Source: Pontibacter sp. FD36 (GTDB lineage Bacteria > Bacteroidota > Bacteroidia > Cytophagales > Hymenobacteraceae). From it: DNA of 64,000 bases. Below the pieces are notes generated by a model that searched no databases, was not told where the DNA came from, and was given only the letters and a program-made list of their open reading frames with translations. The stretch is from assembly GCF_015686655.1 (NCBI RefSeq), contig NZ_JADPMP010000015.1, positions 38,754 through 102,753 on the forward strand, written 5' to 3'. Below are positions 1 to 8,758 of this stretch, one piece after another. Position 1 is the first letter of the stretch. Each line of letters starts with the position of its first letter. A program made the translations under genes and the position numbers.

Positions 1-1
1 A

Positions 2-394
2 GAGCGGCTTTACGGGCAGTCGGGCCAGTTAAACGAGCAGGGCCAGTACATTTATTACGGAAAAGTGGCGGGCTGCATCATTACAGGCAACGAAGATGGC
101 ATAAAGCATTGCTCCATGAATATTCTGTATTCCATGCAGCATTTGGGTTGCGTAATACCGCCCCAGGCAGATGCCGGCTGGATTGGCGAAGCAGGTCCTG
201 GCCCCTCCTACGGAGATGATGGCATAGGGCTCAACAACGATTTTACCCAGCGCAACACCACCTTTATGGCCTGGAACCTGATGCACCTGGCGCGCATCTT
301 AAAAGAAAATAAGGGAATACCAGTGCACGGCAACCAACGCTCGCTATGGGAAGCGGGGTGCCGCTTCGATCACCCGAACCCGGAATATAGATAA
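2..394 (+). CDS. Flavodoxin-like NAD(P)H-dependent FMN reductase, C-terminal part (cut by window edge)
   Basis: The frame is open from base 2, so the true start lies left of the window and only about 130 C-terminal residues are seen. The stretch GCIITGNEDGIKHCSMNIL followed by LGCVIPPQADAGWIGEAGPG is typical of the FMN_red flavodoxin family, cytoplasmic FMN enzymes that pass electrons from NAD(P)H. The end, around WNLMHLARILKENKG, is the usual C-terminal helix. It lies 60 bases before egtD on the same strand, so cotranscription is likely. A GTG at base 65 is only an internal codon. The substrate is unknown. Confidence 0.75.
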   Translation, partial: ERLYGQSGQLNEQGQYIYYGKVAGCIITGNEDGIKHCSMNILYSMQHLGCVIPPQADAGWIGEAGPGPSYGDDGIGLNNDFTQRNTTFMAWNLMHLARILKENKGIPVHGNQRSLWEAGCRFDHPNPEYR

Positions 395-454
395 CCGGCA
401 AACCCTTACCGATGCTGTAAAATCATATGGCATCACAATTCAAAAGAGTATCAT

Positions 455-1465
455 ATGGATTTAAAAACAACAACATTGGATCCCCTGATCAACCTGACCC
501 GCAAGGAAAACGGCAATAAGGACCTGGAAAGCTTCGCCCATCATGTGGCGGCTGGTTTAAGTCAGCCACCTAAAAAACTTTCATCCCGTTACTTCTACGA
601 CGGGCCTGGCAGTGCGCTCTTCCAGCAGATCATGGAGCTGCCGGAGTATTACCCCACCCGATGCGAGTATGAGGTGCTTACAGATAACAAAGCCGCTATC
701 ACTGCCCATCTGGCAAAAAAGGGCTTCTTCCACCTAATAGACCTGGGTGCCGGTGATGCCCTGAAAACAAAGATTCTTTTAAAGGAGCTTCAGGAACGTC
801 AAATCTTGTTTGACTATCTACCGGTAGACATCTCGGAAGACGCTATGCAGCAGTTGAGCAGCAGCCTGGAAAAGGAAATGCCGGAGCTCAACCATCAGGC
901 TATAGTTGGCGATTACGATGATTCGCTGGGTTGGCTCCAGCACAATAAGACTGGCCGAAAAGTTATCCTGTTCCTGGGGTCAAACATCGGCAACTTTGAG
1001 CACGAAGAAAGTCTGGACTTCCTTAGTAAGGTAAGGTCGCATCTGGAGCCGGGAGATAGCCTGTTACTGGGTATTGACCTTCGAAAGGACCCGGATAAGA
1101 TACTAAGTGCTTACAATGATTCCGCAGGAGTAACTGCGGCTTTTAACCTGAACCTGCTGCACCGCATCAACAGGGAGCTTGGGGGCGATTTTGATGTAAA
1201 TGGCTTTTTCCACTATCCAATTTACAACCCGCAGGAAGGTGTGATGCGAAGTTACCTGGTAAGTAAGCAGGAGCAGAATGTGTTCATTCAGGCAACTGGG
1301 AAATCATTTCATTTCAGTGCCTGGGAAGCCATTCATACCGAGAGTTCTTATAAGTATACGCTGCCACAGATCCAGGCTATGGCAGAAGCAAGTGGCTTTA
1401 TAATGGAGATAGTTTTTCAGGACAATCAAGGCTGCTTTGCGGATGTTATCTTCAAGGCAGTATAG
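455..1465 (+). CDS. egtD: L-histidine N-alpha-methyltransferase (EgtD family)
   Basis: Predicted to transfer three methyl groups from S-adenosylmethionine to the amino group of histidine, giving hercynine, the first step of ergothioneine synthesis. The 336 residues match the family length. The N-terminal SSRYFYDGPGSALFQQIMELPEYYPTRCE (shown here as the block near residues 43-71), a SAM-binding loop HLIDLGAGDALKTK near 93-107, and the IHTESSYKY substrate-pocket motif near 293-301 all fit EgtD. No EgtB sulfoxide synthase gene is visible, so ergothioneine itself would need genes outside the window. ATG start with little Shine-Dalgarno sequence. Confidence 0.9.
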   Translation: MDLKTTTLDPLINLTRKENGNKDLESFAHHVAAGLSQPPKKLSSRYFYDGPGSALFQQIMELPEYYPTRCEYEVLTDNKAAITAHLAKKGFFHLIDLGAGDALKTKILLKELQERQILFDYLPVDISEDAMQQLSSSLEKEMPELNHQAIVGDYDDSLGWLQHNKTGRKVILFLGSNIGNFEHEESLDFLSKVRSHLEPGDSLLLGIDLRKDPDKILSAYNDSAGVTAAFNLNLLHRINRELGGDFDVNGFFHYPIYNPQEGVMRSYLVSKQEQNVFIQATGKSFHFSAWEAIHTESSYKYTLPQIQAMAEASGFIMEIVFQDNQGCFADVIFKAV

Positions 1466-1529
1466 CTCAGGTTACTAAGCAGTTTCTTATCACAAGATGC
1501 TAAAAAAAAGACTGGAGTGTTTACTAAAA

Positions 1530-1567
1530 CTAAAGGAGCCGTCCTATTTTACAAACGGCTCCTTTAG
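1530..1567. terminator. Bidirectional intrinsic terminator
   Basis: A perfect 13-bp inverted repeat (CTAAAGGAGCCGT and its complement) with a 12-base loop lies between the convergent ends of egtD and the VKOR-like gene. A-rich sequence precedes the stem, which gives a T tract on the minus strand. Confidence 0.8.
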
Positions 1568-1599
1568 AAACATTATACCAGCTATGGTTTCTTTTAAAC

Positions 1600-2076
1600 T
1601 CAGGAATAGTTTTCCTTTATCAGGTTATAAGCAGGTTTAAGCGAGGCAAAATTGATAGCGGCACCAGCAACGCAATAAATACATACTTTCTTCTGCACAA
1701 AGGCCATCTTATACAAATACTGCGCTGCGCCTACTGCCTGCCCTAGCACAATGCCACCCAAAGCCAGGTCAAGCAGGCGTGAGCGCTTTTTGAAACGGGA
1801 ACCTGCCATTGCCAGAAACATCGTGGCCGCGTAAGCCCCCAAACTGATCACGCCATCCGGCATACCCAAAATAATTGCATCATTCGACGTGTTCACTTTA
1901 ACAGTGTCAAACGCTTCTCCGGGTATATCAGGAAGCTTCTTAAAATATCCCATCTGCAGCAGAGAAATAAGGCTGAAGTCAGCCAGTCCTGCCGCAGCTA
2001 AGGCGGCTATGTCACGACGGTGCTCTGTACGCTCACTCTTATCAGCACGTACCTTATCAATAGCATTCATTTTCAT
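1600..2076 (-). CDS. VKOR-like membrane thiol oxidoreductase
   Basis: Small four-helix membrane protein of 158 residues resembling vitamin K epoxide reductase. VKOR proteins reoxidise thiol oxidoreductases with a quinone. The active-site pair is seen as CIYC at residues 132-135, and the segment LGMPDGVISLGAYAATMFLA (70-89) matches the VKOR helix 'GIP..L.G...Y'. The Cys usually found just before that helix is absent: VNTSNDAIIL has no cysteine. It is the last gene of the arsenosugar operon, 54 bases after arsM, so it may serve redox needs of that pathway; that role is inferred. Confidence 0.75.
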   Translation of the reverse strand: MKMNAIDKVRADKSERTEHRRDIAALAAAGLADFSLISLLQMGYFKKLPDIPGEAFDTVKVNTSNDAIILGMPDGVISLGAYAATMFLAMAGSRFKKRSRLLDLALGGIVLGQAVGAAQYLYKMAFVQKKVCIYCVAGAAINFASLKPAYNLIKENYS

Positions 2077-2130
2077 AGTTTTATATTGTTTATTCAGTTT
2101 AATCTACGAGTGTCAGTCACATGCTTGTTA

Positions 2131-3102
2131 TCAGCAACAACCACCGCCGTCGTAGTACCAGGTAGAATCGGTGATGTAAATGTCATTTCTGTTCAGGTTG
2201 TCTAAGGCCCTGGCTGTCTTATCGCAAACGGCAAGCGGCTGGTTCTGCAGCAGCGTATGGCCCTTACCATCGTCAAAGTATTCTTCTGCTCCAAAGTAGA
2301 TAGCGTGCTTGCCTGTGAACACACATGGACCGTCGGCCGGCATGGGATCTTTGATGGCGCAGATCTCCACACTTTCTATAAAGACCAGCTTGTCGGTGTC
2401 ATACTGTTCCGGGGCCAGCACGCGGTAAGGTCTTCTGGCACGCACTTCTACCGTCCCGAATCCTACCCTGGTGATCATATCGATGTACTGCTGCAAAGGC
2501 AATGCACCGCTCAGGCACAGGGCACGCAGCCGGTCATCATTCCGCAGGCTTTCGCTCATGAAATCCTCACTAGTAGGATCTGATAACACCAGCCTGCCGT
2601 GCGGCTTCAGCACCCGGTACATCTCTGCCAGAGCCAGTTCCAGTTCCTCCTCTTTGAAAATATTGAACAGGCAATTCTGCGCGGCAACGTCTATGCTCTC
2701 ACTTGCAACAGGAAGCGCTAATGCATCCCCGTTTCGCAATTCAATAAAGTCTTTCTGAAACCAGCTATTTTGCCTTTCGGCTTCATGCAGGTTCTCTTCG
2801 CAGACTTCCAGCATCCTTTGCACCGGGTCAACGCCAACCACGGCACCGGGCCTGCGGCAGAAGTAGGAGAACTGCAACAGCTCCATGCCGCCCCCAACGC
2901 CCACATACAGCACGGTCGGGTTGTTGCTCAGGTCCCGCGGGTTTACCGTGGAGCCGCAACCATAGTTCATCTCCAGCATTTTAGACGGAACGGTAAGCTC
3001 CGGCAATTGCCAAACCGGCGTAGTGGTGCAGCAAAGCCCTTTTTGTGGGGTATTGGCAGCTTCTTCGTACACCAGTTTTGCTGCTTCTAAATAGTTACTC
3101 AT
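2131..3102 (-). CDS. arsM: Arsenite methyltransferase, arsenosugar type (ArsM)
   Basis: SAM-dependent methyltransferase of 323 residues. ArsM adds methyl groups to As(III); in arsenosugar producers it makes dimethylarsenic species. The SAM-binding loop is VLYVGVGGGMELLQ at about 64-77, and LRNGDALALPVASESIDV gives the second SAM contact. Candidate arsenic-binding cysteines are C24-C25 and C49 at the N-terminus, and the protein ends in DGGGCC. The C-terminal half contains the extension found in the arsenosugar-associated subfamily. It lies 74 bases after the PiT gene in the same operon as arsS, which supports the arsenic role over a generic methyltransferase. Confidence 0.87.
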   Translation of the reverse strand: MSNYLEAAKLVYEEAANTPQKGLCCTTTPVWQLPELTVPSKMLEMNYGCGSTVNPRDLSNNPTVLYVGVGGGMELLQFSYFCRRPGAVVGVDPVQRMLEVCEENLHEAERQNSWFQKDFIELRNGDALALPVASESIDVAAQNCLFNIFKEEELELALAEMYRVLKPHGRLVLSDPTSEDFMSESLRNDDRLRALCLSGALPLQQYIDMITRVGFGTVEVRARRPYRVLAPEQYDTDKLVFIESVEICAIKDPMPADGPCVFTGKHAIYFGAEEYFDDGKGHTLLQNQPLAVCDKTARALDNLNRNDIYITDSTWYYDGGGCC

Positions 3103-3176
3103 CTATGTCTATGTGTTTATATTATTTAAACAGGTTGATTTAAAACTCTTCCCTCTGCTAAAAGTTTGGAGCTATA

Positions 3177-4298
3177 CTATGCAAGATTTATCAGCCAGTA
3201 AATAACCCCGGCGCAAACTGCCGCCACCGGCAAGGTCAGAAGCCAGGACAGTAAGATGTTAGATACCACTCTGTAGTTCGCCTTACCGGTTATAGTGCCT
3301 ATCCCAAAAATAGAGCCTACCGAGACATGCGTGGTGGAAACCGGCATACCGTGTATACTTGCTGTAGTCACTAAAAGGCCAGTGATCAAATTGGCTGTAA
3401 AGCCTTGCCCGTGATTCATGCTGGTGATCTTTTTGCTCATGGTCAGCGCAACTCTTCGTGCATTCAGCAGGCCGCCCAGCGCAATTGCTACAGCGATAGC
3501 ACCTATCCCCCATTCCAGCTTAAGCGCCTGCGCCACCAGCAGCAATCCCGCTATCTTTGGTGTGTCGTTCAGGCCGCGGGCAAAACTCACAACGCCGGCA
3601 CTCAGGAAATGGGCGCTGTCCAGCACCCTTTGCATACCTATACCCAAAAACTGCCCCTGGTACACTTGCTGGCAATGCTGCTGCTTGTCTATTTTCAGGG
3701 AAGCGGGCTGTAAAACGGCTATGGTTTGCAAGGTACTTCCGTTTGCAGCCAGAGCGCTAACAGGCACATATTCCTTTCCCACACATACGCAGGTTTCCTT
3801 TGTAAAACCCAGCCTGCTGCGTAGCCTGTTAAAGACAAAGTATAACAGAAGGCTTAAGACAGCCGCCATCAGCGGACTCACCAGCAGCGGAACAAGAAAC
3901 GTACTGCCAAGCTTAGCGAAATTGAAGTCTGTACCTATGGCAACTACGCCAGATCCAAATAAAGCGCCTACCAAACCATGTGTAGTAGAGATAGGCATAC
4001 CTATCTTTGTAGCGATAAATACAGCTAGTGCAGCACCCAGCGCAACCGAAATAGCGAACTCAGGCCCCTGCAACAAGGTATCGGGCACCAGTCCCTTACC
4101 GGAGAAATTCTTTACCAGCACACCTGCCAGAAAGATGGCTGCTACTGATCCCGCGAAAGTCGTAACTGTAGCCCAGGTAATGGCACTTTTATAGTTGGTG
4201 GTGCCACTGCCAAACAGCGTGGCTACTCCCTTAAAATTATCATTGGCCCCGTTGCTGTAGGCTAAGAAACAGGCGGCTATAAAAAGAAGTATGAGCAT
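3177..4298 (-). CDS. PiT-family inorganic phosphate (possibly arsenate) transporter
   Basis: Integral membrane symporter of 373 residues with the two inverted PHO4 signatures: SNGANDNFKG at 15-24 and ARGLNDTPKI near 240. The paired 'GMPISTTHGLVGALFGSG' and 'GMPVSTTHVSVGSIFGIG' segments are the conserved halves of the PiT fold. PiT proteins import metal-phosphate with protons or sodium and usually admit arsenate. It sits 23 bases after arsS and before arsM, so uptake of arsenate for methylation, or of phosphate in competition with it, are both possible. Family assignment is firm; the substrate is inferred. Confidence 0.88.
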   Translation of the reverse strand: MLILLFIAACFLAYSNGANDNFKGVATLFGSGTTNYKSAITWATVTTFAGSVAAIFLAGVLVKNFSGKGLVPDTLLQGPEFAISVALGAALAVFIATKIGMPISTTHGLVGALFGSGVVAIGTDFNFAKLGSTFLVPLLVSPLMAAVLSLLLYFVFNRLRSRLGFTKETCVCVGKEYVPVSALAANGSTLQTIAVLQPASLKIDKQQHCQQVYQGQFLGIGMQRVLDSAHFLSAGVVSFARGLNDTPKIAGLLLVAQALKLEWGIGAIAVAIALGGLLNARRVALTMSKKITSMNHGQGFTANLITGLLVTTASIHGMPVSTTHVSVGSIFGIGTITGKANYRVVSNILLSWLLTLPVAAVCAGVIYWLINLA

Positions 4299-4321
4299 TA
4301 CTAACTATTACAGAATTACAC

Positions 4322-5380
4322 TTATTTCACGGTCTCCCCGCCACAGCTGGAACCTGCACCTGCCGTGCAGCCGTAGCAGTGTTGGTTGAGTACAATGTGT
4401 CGCTTGTCCAGCGCCGCATCATCAAACTCGCGGATGTGGCGGGGCATGCCATCCTCCACTTTCAGTTCCAGCATCTGGTTAAAATCGCAGTCGTAGAGGT
4501 AGCCGTCCCAGCCTACGGAAATGGTGTTCCGGCACATCACGCCAGCGGCAGCTACCGGATTAAAAGCGTCTATCAGTTTCTGCATGTAGCTGTCATAGTT
4601 GCCGCTTTGTATCAGGTAATCGAGGTAGCGGCTCACAGGAAGGTTAGTGATACAGAAAAGGCTGTTAAAGTCTATATCGTACCCACTCTTAAGCCGACGT
4701 TTGAACTCCGCCTCAAGGGACTTCTGACCTCCAGGCAGAAAAGCACCGGATGGGTTGTAGACCAGGTCGAGTTGCAAGCCTGTGCCCTCCTTTCCATAGC
4801 CAACCTCATTGAGCATCTGCAACGCTTTTATTGATTTCTCGAACACACCATCGCCGCGCTGTGCATCGGTACGGGATGCCTGGAAGTATGGTAACGAAGA
4901 AATAACGTGCACTCCATGCTCCTTAAAAAATTCCGGCAGGTCGTAATACTTTTTATTGGCAAGTATAATGGTGAGGTTGCAACGTACAATTACCTGTCGC
5001 CCCAGCTTCGAGAGCTCCTCCACGAACCACCGAAAGTCCGGGTTCATCTCAGGGGCACCGCCTGTCAGGTCTACAGTTCCAATATTCGGCGACTGCTTTA
5101 TAGCATCCAGGCAAAGCTGCATCGTCTCGCGCGTCATGATCTCTTTCCGATCGGGCCCGGCGTCTACGTGGCAATGCTTGCAGGTCTGGTTACACATTTT
5201 GCCAACGTTAATTTGCAAAATAGTAGTCCCTGTGGAGGTTAGTGGGTAAAGTCCGTATTCATCGAGTTTCTCAGCAAAGGCCTGAAACTGGCTCCCGTGC
5301 AAGGAGGGTTGTTGCAGCACAGTAAGCTGCATGAGCGGATCTGCCAGTTCGTGCGCTTGTCTTTTTAATGATTTTATCAT
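4322..5380 (-). CDS. arsS: Arsenosugar biosynthesis radical SAM protein ArsS
   Basis: Radical SAM enzyme of 352 residues. The [4Fe-4S]-SAM motif is C63-x3-C67-x2-C70 (CNQTCKHC) followed by HVDAGPDR. TVDLTGGAPEMNPDF is the SAM-binding GGxP-type element. The C-terminal DUF3641-like region ends in CYGCTAGAGSSCGG, an auxiliary-cluster or metal-binding signature of ArsS. ArsS joins the 5'-deoxyadenosyl group to dimethylated arsenic, the committing step to arsenosugars. All key residues are cysteines; no in-frame UGA for selenocysteine was seen. It follows the peroxidase-like gene by 12 bases. Confidence 0.9.
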   Translation of the reverse strand: MIKSLKRQAHELADPLMQLTVLQQPSLHGSQFQAFAEKLDEYGLYPLTSTGTTILQINVGKMCNQTCKHCHVDAGPDRKEIMTRETMQLCLDAIKQSPNIGTVDLTGGAPEMNPDFRWFVEELSKLGRQVIVRCNLTIILANKKYYDLPEFFKEHGVHVISSLPYFQASRTDAQRGDGVFEKSIKALQMLNEVGYGKEGTGLQLDLVYNPSGAFLPGGQKSLEAEFKRRLKSGYDIDFNSLFCITNLPVSRYLDYLIQSGNYDSYMQKLIDAFNPVAAAGVMCRNTISVGWDGYLYDCDFNQMLELKVEDGMPRHIREFDDAALDKRHIVLNQHCYGCTAGAGSSCGGETVK

Positions 5381-5392
5381 CCTAAGTATAGG

Positions 5393-5728
5393 TTACATGG
5401 TCAGTTCCTTTATCTTGTTCATCATCTGCACCCCATGCACTAAAGCGGCACCACCTTTTATAGCAGCGGCCACATGCACAGCTTCCATCATCTGGTTCTC
5501 GTCCGCGCCCTTCTGCAGGCAGTCGGAGCTGTAAGCGTCGATACAATAGGGACATTGCACGGCGTGGGCAACAGCCAGTGCGATCAGGGCTTTCTCTCTT
5601 TCAGTCAGAGCACCTTCCTTGAATACCTCGGCGTAGTAGCTAAAGAACTTGCGGCCCATTTCGGGCTGCAACTCTGTTATCTCCCCGAACTTGGGCAGGT
5701 CGGCAGGGCTATAATAAGTCTTCTCCAT
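5393..5728 (-). CDS. Arsenosugar biosynthesis-associated peroxidase-like protein (AhpD/CMD fold)
   Basis: Carboxymuconolactone-decarboxylase/AhpD fold of 111 residues with the redox pair CPYC at 59-62, followed by IDAY. This is the small AhpD-like protein regularly found beside arsS. The chemistry is probably a disulfide-based peroxidase or reductant; no substrate is established from sequence. The ATG at 5728 (MEKTYYSPADLP) is preferred. An upstream TTG at 5749 would add seven residues that do not look like family sequence. It is the first gene of the operon, 144 bases downstream of a TGTCG-N6-TGACA site. Confidence 0.85.
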   Translation of the reverse strand: MEKTYYSPADLPKFGEITELQPEMGRKFFSYYAEVFKEGALTEREKALIALAVAHAVQCPYCIDAYSSDCLQKGADENQMMEAVHVAAAIKGGAALVHGVQMMNKIKELTM

Positions 5729-5871
5729 GTAATCGAATAGGTGTAACAATTGTTCAAGTACGATGCAGCGAGAAGTCTACCGAAGGAGCATCGTTATGCT
5801 ATACTTTATGTGTAGCACATTCTCACTATAGCTGTACTTTTCTAAAGGTAAGTTACCAGTGCGTAAGGTAT

Positions 5872-5887
5872 TGTCGTCAGGATGACA
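5872..5887. promoter_or_regulatory. Predicted Crp/Fnr-type operator, arsenosugar operon
   Basis: TGTCG-TCAGGA-TGACA, flanked by T and A. It has the 5-6-5 geometry of CRP sites and lies 144 bases upstream of the first gene of the arsS operon, in the roughly 300-base region between that operon and the downstream end of the crp gene at 6024. Confidence 0.6.
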
Positions 5888-6023
5888 AATGGGAAGTATG
5901 CGTGCAAACCGCCTGCTGAATCAGCTGATGTGCTATAGTCAGAAGCTGCACCGATCCAGGAGCGGACAAAAAAGAGATAGATTTCGGGTTTAGAATAGAG
6001 ATAAATAGCCTGCTACCCTATTA

Positions 6024-6731
6024 CTACAACAGACTAAAGCACTTAATGTAGATACGGTGCCTGTTGTAGGTCAATATGCCGGCCTTTTCCAACGTGTTCA
6101 GTACCGTTGTAACTGTCTGCCTGCTGGTAGCGGTCAGTTTACCGACATCTTCATGCGTCAACTGCATTGGTACTGCTATCTCCTCGGGGTTATTGGCAAT
6201 AGCATACCCGCTCTCCTGTGCAAGGTCGCGCAGAAAGTCTCTGACCCGCTCCTCTGCTGTTCTGAACATAAGTTGCTCCAGGCGCCGCTGCACTTTCTCC
6301 AGGCGCTGGCCTATGGTTTTGGTTATCTGCAGCGTCAGTTGCGGACTTGCCTCCATGAGCCGCAGAAAGTCGCTTGCCTTAAACATGCACACCAATGAAT
6401 CTTCGGCTGCAACAGCAACTTCATCGCGTGTTGCCTTGTCGGTAATCGCCAGTTCCCCGAAGATCTCCCCCGGCCCCAAAATGGCCAGTATGACTTCCTT
6501 GCCGTTGTCTGAGCGCTGGATGATTTTCACTTTGCCCTCTTTCACCAGGTAAAAACTATCCGCAACGTCTTGTTTGCAGTATATTTCCTGATCTTTCAGA
6601 GTGGTTTCCATATGAGCCACTTTCCCTAGCTTAGCTCTGTCTTCTTTAGTTAAAATACTGAAAACGCTAAAATTCTCTAAATACCACTGTATCGTATTGG
6701 TTGCTGTGCTCATAGGTATAGGTATAGCCAT
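6024..6731 (-). CDS. Crp/Fnr family transcriptional regulator (copy 1)
   Basis: Cytoplasmic regulator of 235 residues: an N-terminal cyclic-nucleotide-binding-like beta roll (GPGEIFGELAIT marks the binding cassette) and a C-terminal winged helix. The recognition-helix region reads LTATSRQTVTTVLN, almost identical to the copy at 8759 (LSATSRQTVTTVLN). There are no N-terminal Fnr-type cysteine clusters, so oxygen sensing by Fe-S is unlikely. The ligand is unknown. An in-frame ATG at 6713 (MSTATNTIQWY) may be the real start, since it aligns better with the second copy. It follows the GH15 gene by 56 bases and may be cotranscribed with it. Confidence 0.9.
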   Translation of the reverse strand: MAIPIPMSTATNTIQWYLENFSVFSILTKEDRAKLGKVAHMETTLKDQEIYCKQDVADSFYLVKEGKVKIIQRSDNGKEVILAILGPGEIFGELAITDKATRDEVAVAAEDSLVCMFKASDFLRLMEASPQLTLQITKTIGQRLEKVQRRLEQLMFRTAEERVRDFLRDLAQESGYAIANNPEEIAVPMQLTHEDVGKLTATSRQTVTTVLNTLEKAGILTYNRHRIYIKCFSLL

Positions 6732-6787
6732 TCAAAAGTAACCAAATTTGAAACTTAACAGGAATGGCTATGACAAAAAACCTTTCT

Positions 6788-8506
6788 TTATTCCCTTACA
6801 AATTCACTTTTATAATCAATGACAGCACCTATCAGTGAGGCATGCACAAAGGCCTGTGGCACATTGCCCAGCCACTCTCCTGTTTCAGGGTCTCCCTCCT
6901 CAGGCATAATGCCCACATCATTCATGAATCTGAGAGCCGCCTGCATGATTTCATCGAACTTCTCCTGGTTCTGCCGCATCACCCAGTATTGGGCTACCCA
7001 ACAGGTACCTGCCAGAAACGCGCCTTCCTTCTGAGAATCATACTCCACCAAGTGGCGACGGTAAAGGTTGTTCTGGCAATAATCACGCTCCAGCTTTTCG
7101 ATGGTTTTGAGCATCTGCGGTGTATCCGCCTCCGTGAAGCCCCATATGGGAAAAAGCGCAGCGCTCACATCTACAGACTCGCTTCCAGCATATACGGCGT
7201 AGGCTCCCTCTGGTGTCTGGCAGTTTTCCTCCACGTAGTGCCGTATCTTTTCAGAAGCGTTTAGCCAGCGTTTTTTCTGCAGCTCGTCCTGGGAGTGCTC
7301 GGCTATATACTTCAGACTGATGGAAGCTACTACCTTGCTGGAGGTATAATGATGTAACTCTGTCTCTTCCCAGATGCCGTGGTCAGGCTTGTGCCAGTTC
7401 TCTACCAAAAAATCTGCCATCTGCTCCACGGTTTCCCAGTGCTCCCGCGTGTCGTAACGGTTATAAATCACTTTGGCGGCTATGATGACGTTGCTGTTGG
7501 CGTCTAGCTGCAATTGGTTATTGGCGCCGTTGCCATAGCGCACAGGCCTGCTGTTCCTATAGCCTATAAAATCCAGTTCCTGTTCAGTGCCTGCTGGTTG
7601 TTCGTCGAGGGTGAGCATGGGCACAACAGGTTCCGGTATACGGTGCATGGCCGAACACATAAAGCTTAAAAACTTACGTTCTTCTTCCCCATCGCTTCCG
7701 GCTCGGGCTAGTGCGCTCACAATCATGGCGGCATCACGTAGCCACACATAGCGGTAGTCGTAGTTTCGCCCACCGCCGAGTACTTCAGGCAATGAGGTGG
7801 TGGCAGCGGCTATGATGCCTCCGTTTCGGGCATAGGTGAGCATACGCAACAGGCGGAGCGAATTTCGCACCTGCTCTTCGTATGGCCCCTTGTAGGTAAT
7901 ATGGCTCGCGACTGCCTGCCAGTTTTTCAGTGTCAACTCCCTGGACTCCTTCAGCTGTTCCTCCGGCTTATCCAGGGCCTTCTCTGCGAGAATGAACCAT
8001 GCCTCTTCTCCGGCAGCCACTTGGCAAGAGAGAGTATCCTGCCCCACCTCCAGCGGATGTGAAGTATACAAGTGGAAATCATACTCCACTATAGCGTGGC
8101 GCTCTCCCTTCTGCTCCAGTACTGGGGACTGACGGGCATAGTTCGGGCGATGGGAAAAGTGTACGGTGTAGGATTCAGGAGCTGCAGAGAGCTTGCGGCA
8201 GATACCATAAAAGCTACCCTCCAGCGGCATCCAGTCTTCGAGCAACAGCTTTCCGCTGCTCCCCTGAAAGTGCGTCTGCAGCACGGCACTGTCTTCCAGG
8301 TACCCTCGTTTCTCAAACGCCAGCCCCTCCAACCCCATGTGCCAAACACCTCCTTTTTCAGGGTCAAGCAGGCTTGCAAAGAAAGAGGGACTGTCAAAAC
8401 GCTTCGGACAATACCAGACTATACTCCCCTGCTTATCTAAAAAAGCGCAAGTCCGGCGGTCACCTAGCATGGCTAAGTCCTTTATGTTTATGTTCAAATT
8501 TTTCAT
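6788..8506 (-). CDS. Glycoside hydrolase family 15 protein (glucoamylase/trehalase type)
   Basis: Cytoplasmic protein of 572 residues without signal peptide. An N-terminal beta-sandwich (about 1-210) precedes an (alpha/alpha)6 barrel. GGGRNYDYRYVWLRDAAMIV is the GH15 substrate-site motif, and GIMPEEGDPETGEWLGNVPQAFVHASLI near the C-terminus carries the expected catalytic-base region. Bacterial GH15 enzymes of this layout release glucose from alpha-glucans or trehalose; which one applies is not decided here. A perfect CRP-type palindrome lies 120 bases upstream, shared with the divergent regulator gene at 8759. Confidence 0.88.
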   Translation of the reverse strand: MKNLNINIKDLAMLGDRRTCAFLDKQGSIVWYCPKRFDSPSFFASLLDPEKGGVWHMGLEGLAFEKRGYLEDSAVLQTHFQGSSGKLLLEDWMPLEGSFYGICRKLSAAPESYTVHFSHRPNYARQSPVLEQKGERHAIVEYDFHLYTSHPLEVGQDTLSCQVAAGEEAWFILAEKALDKPEEQLKESRELTLKNWQAVASHITYKGPYEEQVRNSLRLLRMLTYARNGGIIAAATTSLPEVLGGGRNYDYRYVWLRDAAMIVSALARAGSDGEEERKFLSFMCSAMHRIPEPVVPMLTLDEQPAGTEQELDFIGYRNSRPVRYGNGANNQLQLDANSNVIIAAKVIYNRYDTREHWETVEQMADFLVENWHKPDHGIWEETELHHYTSSKVVASISLKYIAEHSQDELQKKRWLNASEKIRHYVEENCQTPEGAYAVYAGSESVDVSAALFPIWGFTEADTPQMLKTIEKLERDYCQNNLYRRHLVEYDSQKEGAFLAGTCWVAQYWVMRQNQEKFDEIMQAALRFMNDVGIMPEEGDPETGEWLGNVPQAFVHASLIGAVIDYKSEFVRE

Positions 8507-8625
8507 AGCATTATGAGTTAGGTGGTATAGCTGCTCAAGTTTGGCATAAGGTCTTTTAACAGCTCAGGCTTTAACTATAGATAGTCTGTAGCCTGTTAAA
8601 AGTTACCGTTTGGAGCAAACTGGAA

Positions 8626-8641
8626 TGTCGTGGACACGACA
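8626..8641. promoter_or_regulatory. Predicted Crp/Fnr-type operator, GH15/crp divergent promoter
   Basis: TGTCGTGGACACGACA: a perfect 7-bp inverted repeat with a 2-base centre, the most symmetric copy of the motif. It lies 120 bases from the GH15 start and 118 bases from the start of the Crp/Fnr gene at 8759, which suggests autoregulation together with control of GH15. Confidence 0.65.
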
Positions 8642-8758
8642 AAACTAGAGTTTGTATTCTCCTTAAGTCAGGATAAGTCATTTATACTGCCTTTTGCGTA
8701 AAACAAACTAAGCCCTTGAGACAAAAAAAAGTAATTTACGGTCTGAACTAATTGCGAT

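Noticed and set aside
65..394. GTG at 65 as the start of a complete gene
   Set aside because: The same frame is open to base 2 with coding-like sequence, so the gene begins outside the window.
3418..4194. 258-codon plus-strand frame opposite the PiT gene
   Set aside because: A long antisense frame in GC-rich DNA; the minus-strand frame has clear PiT motifs, and this one has no family features.
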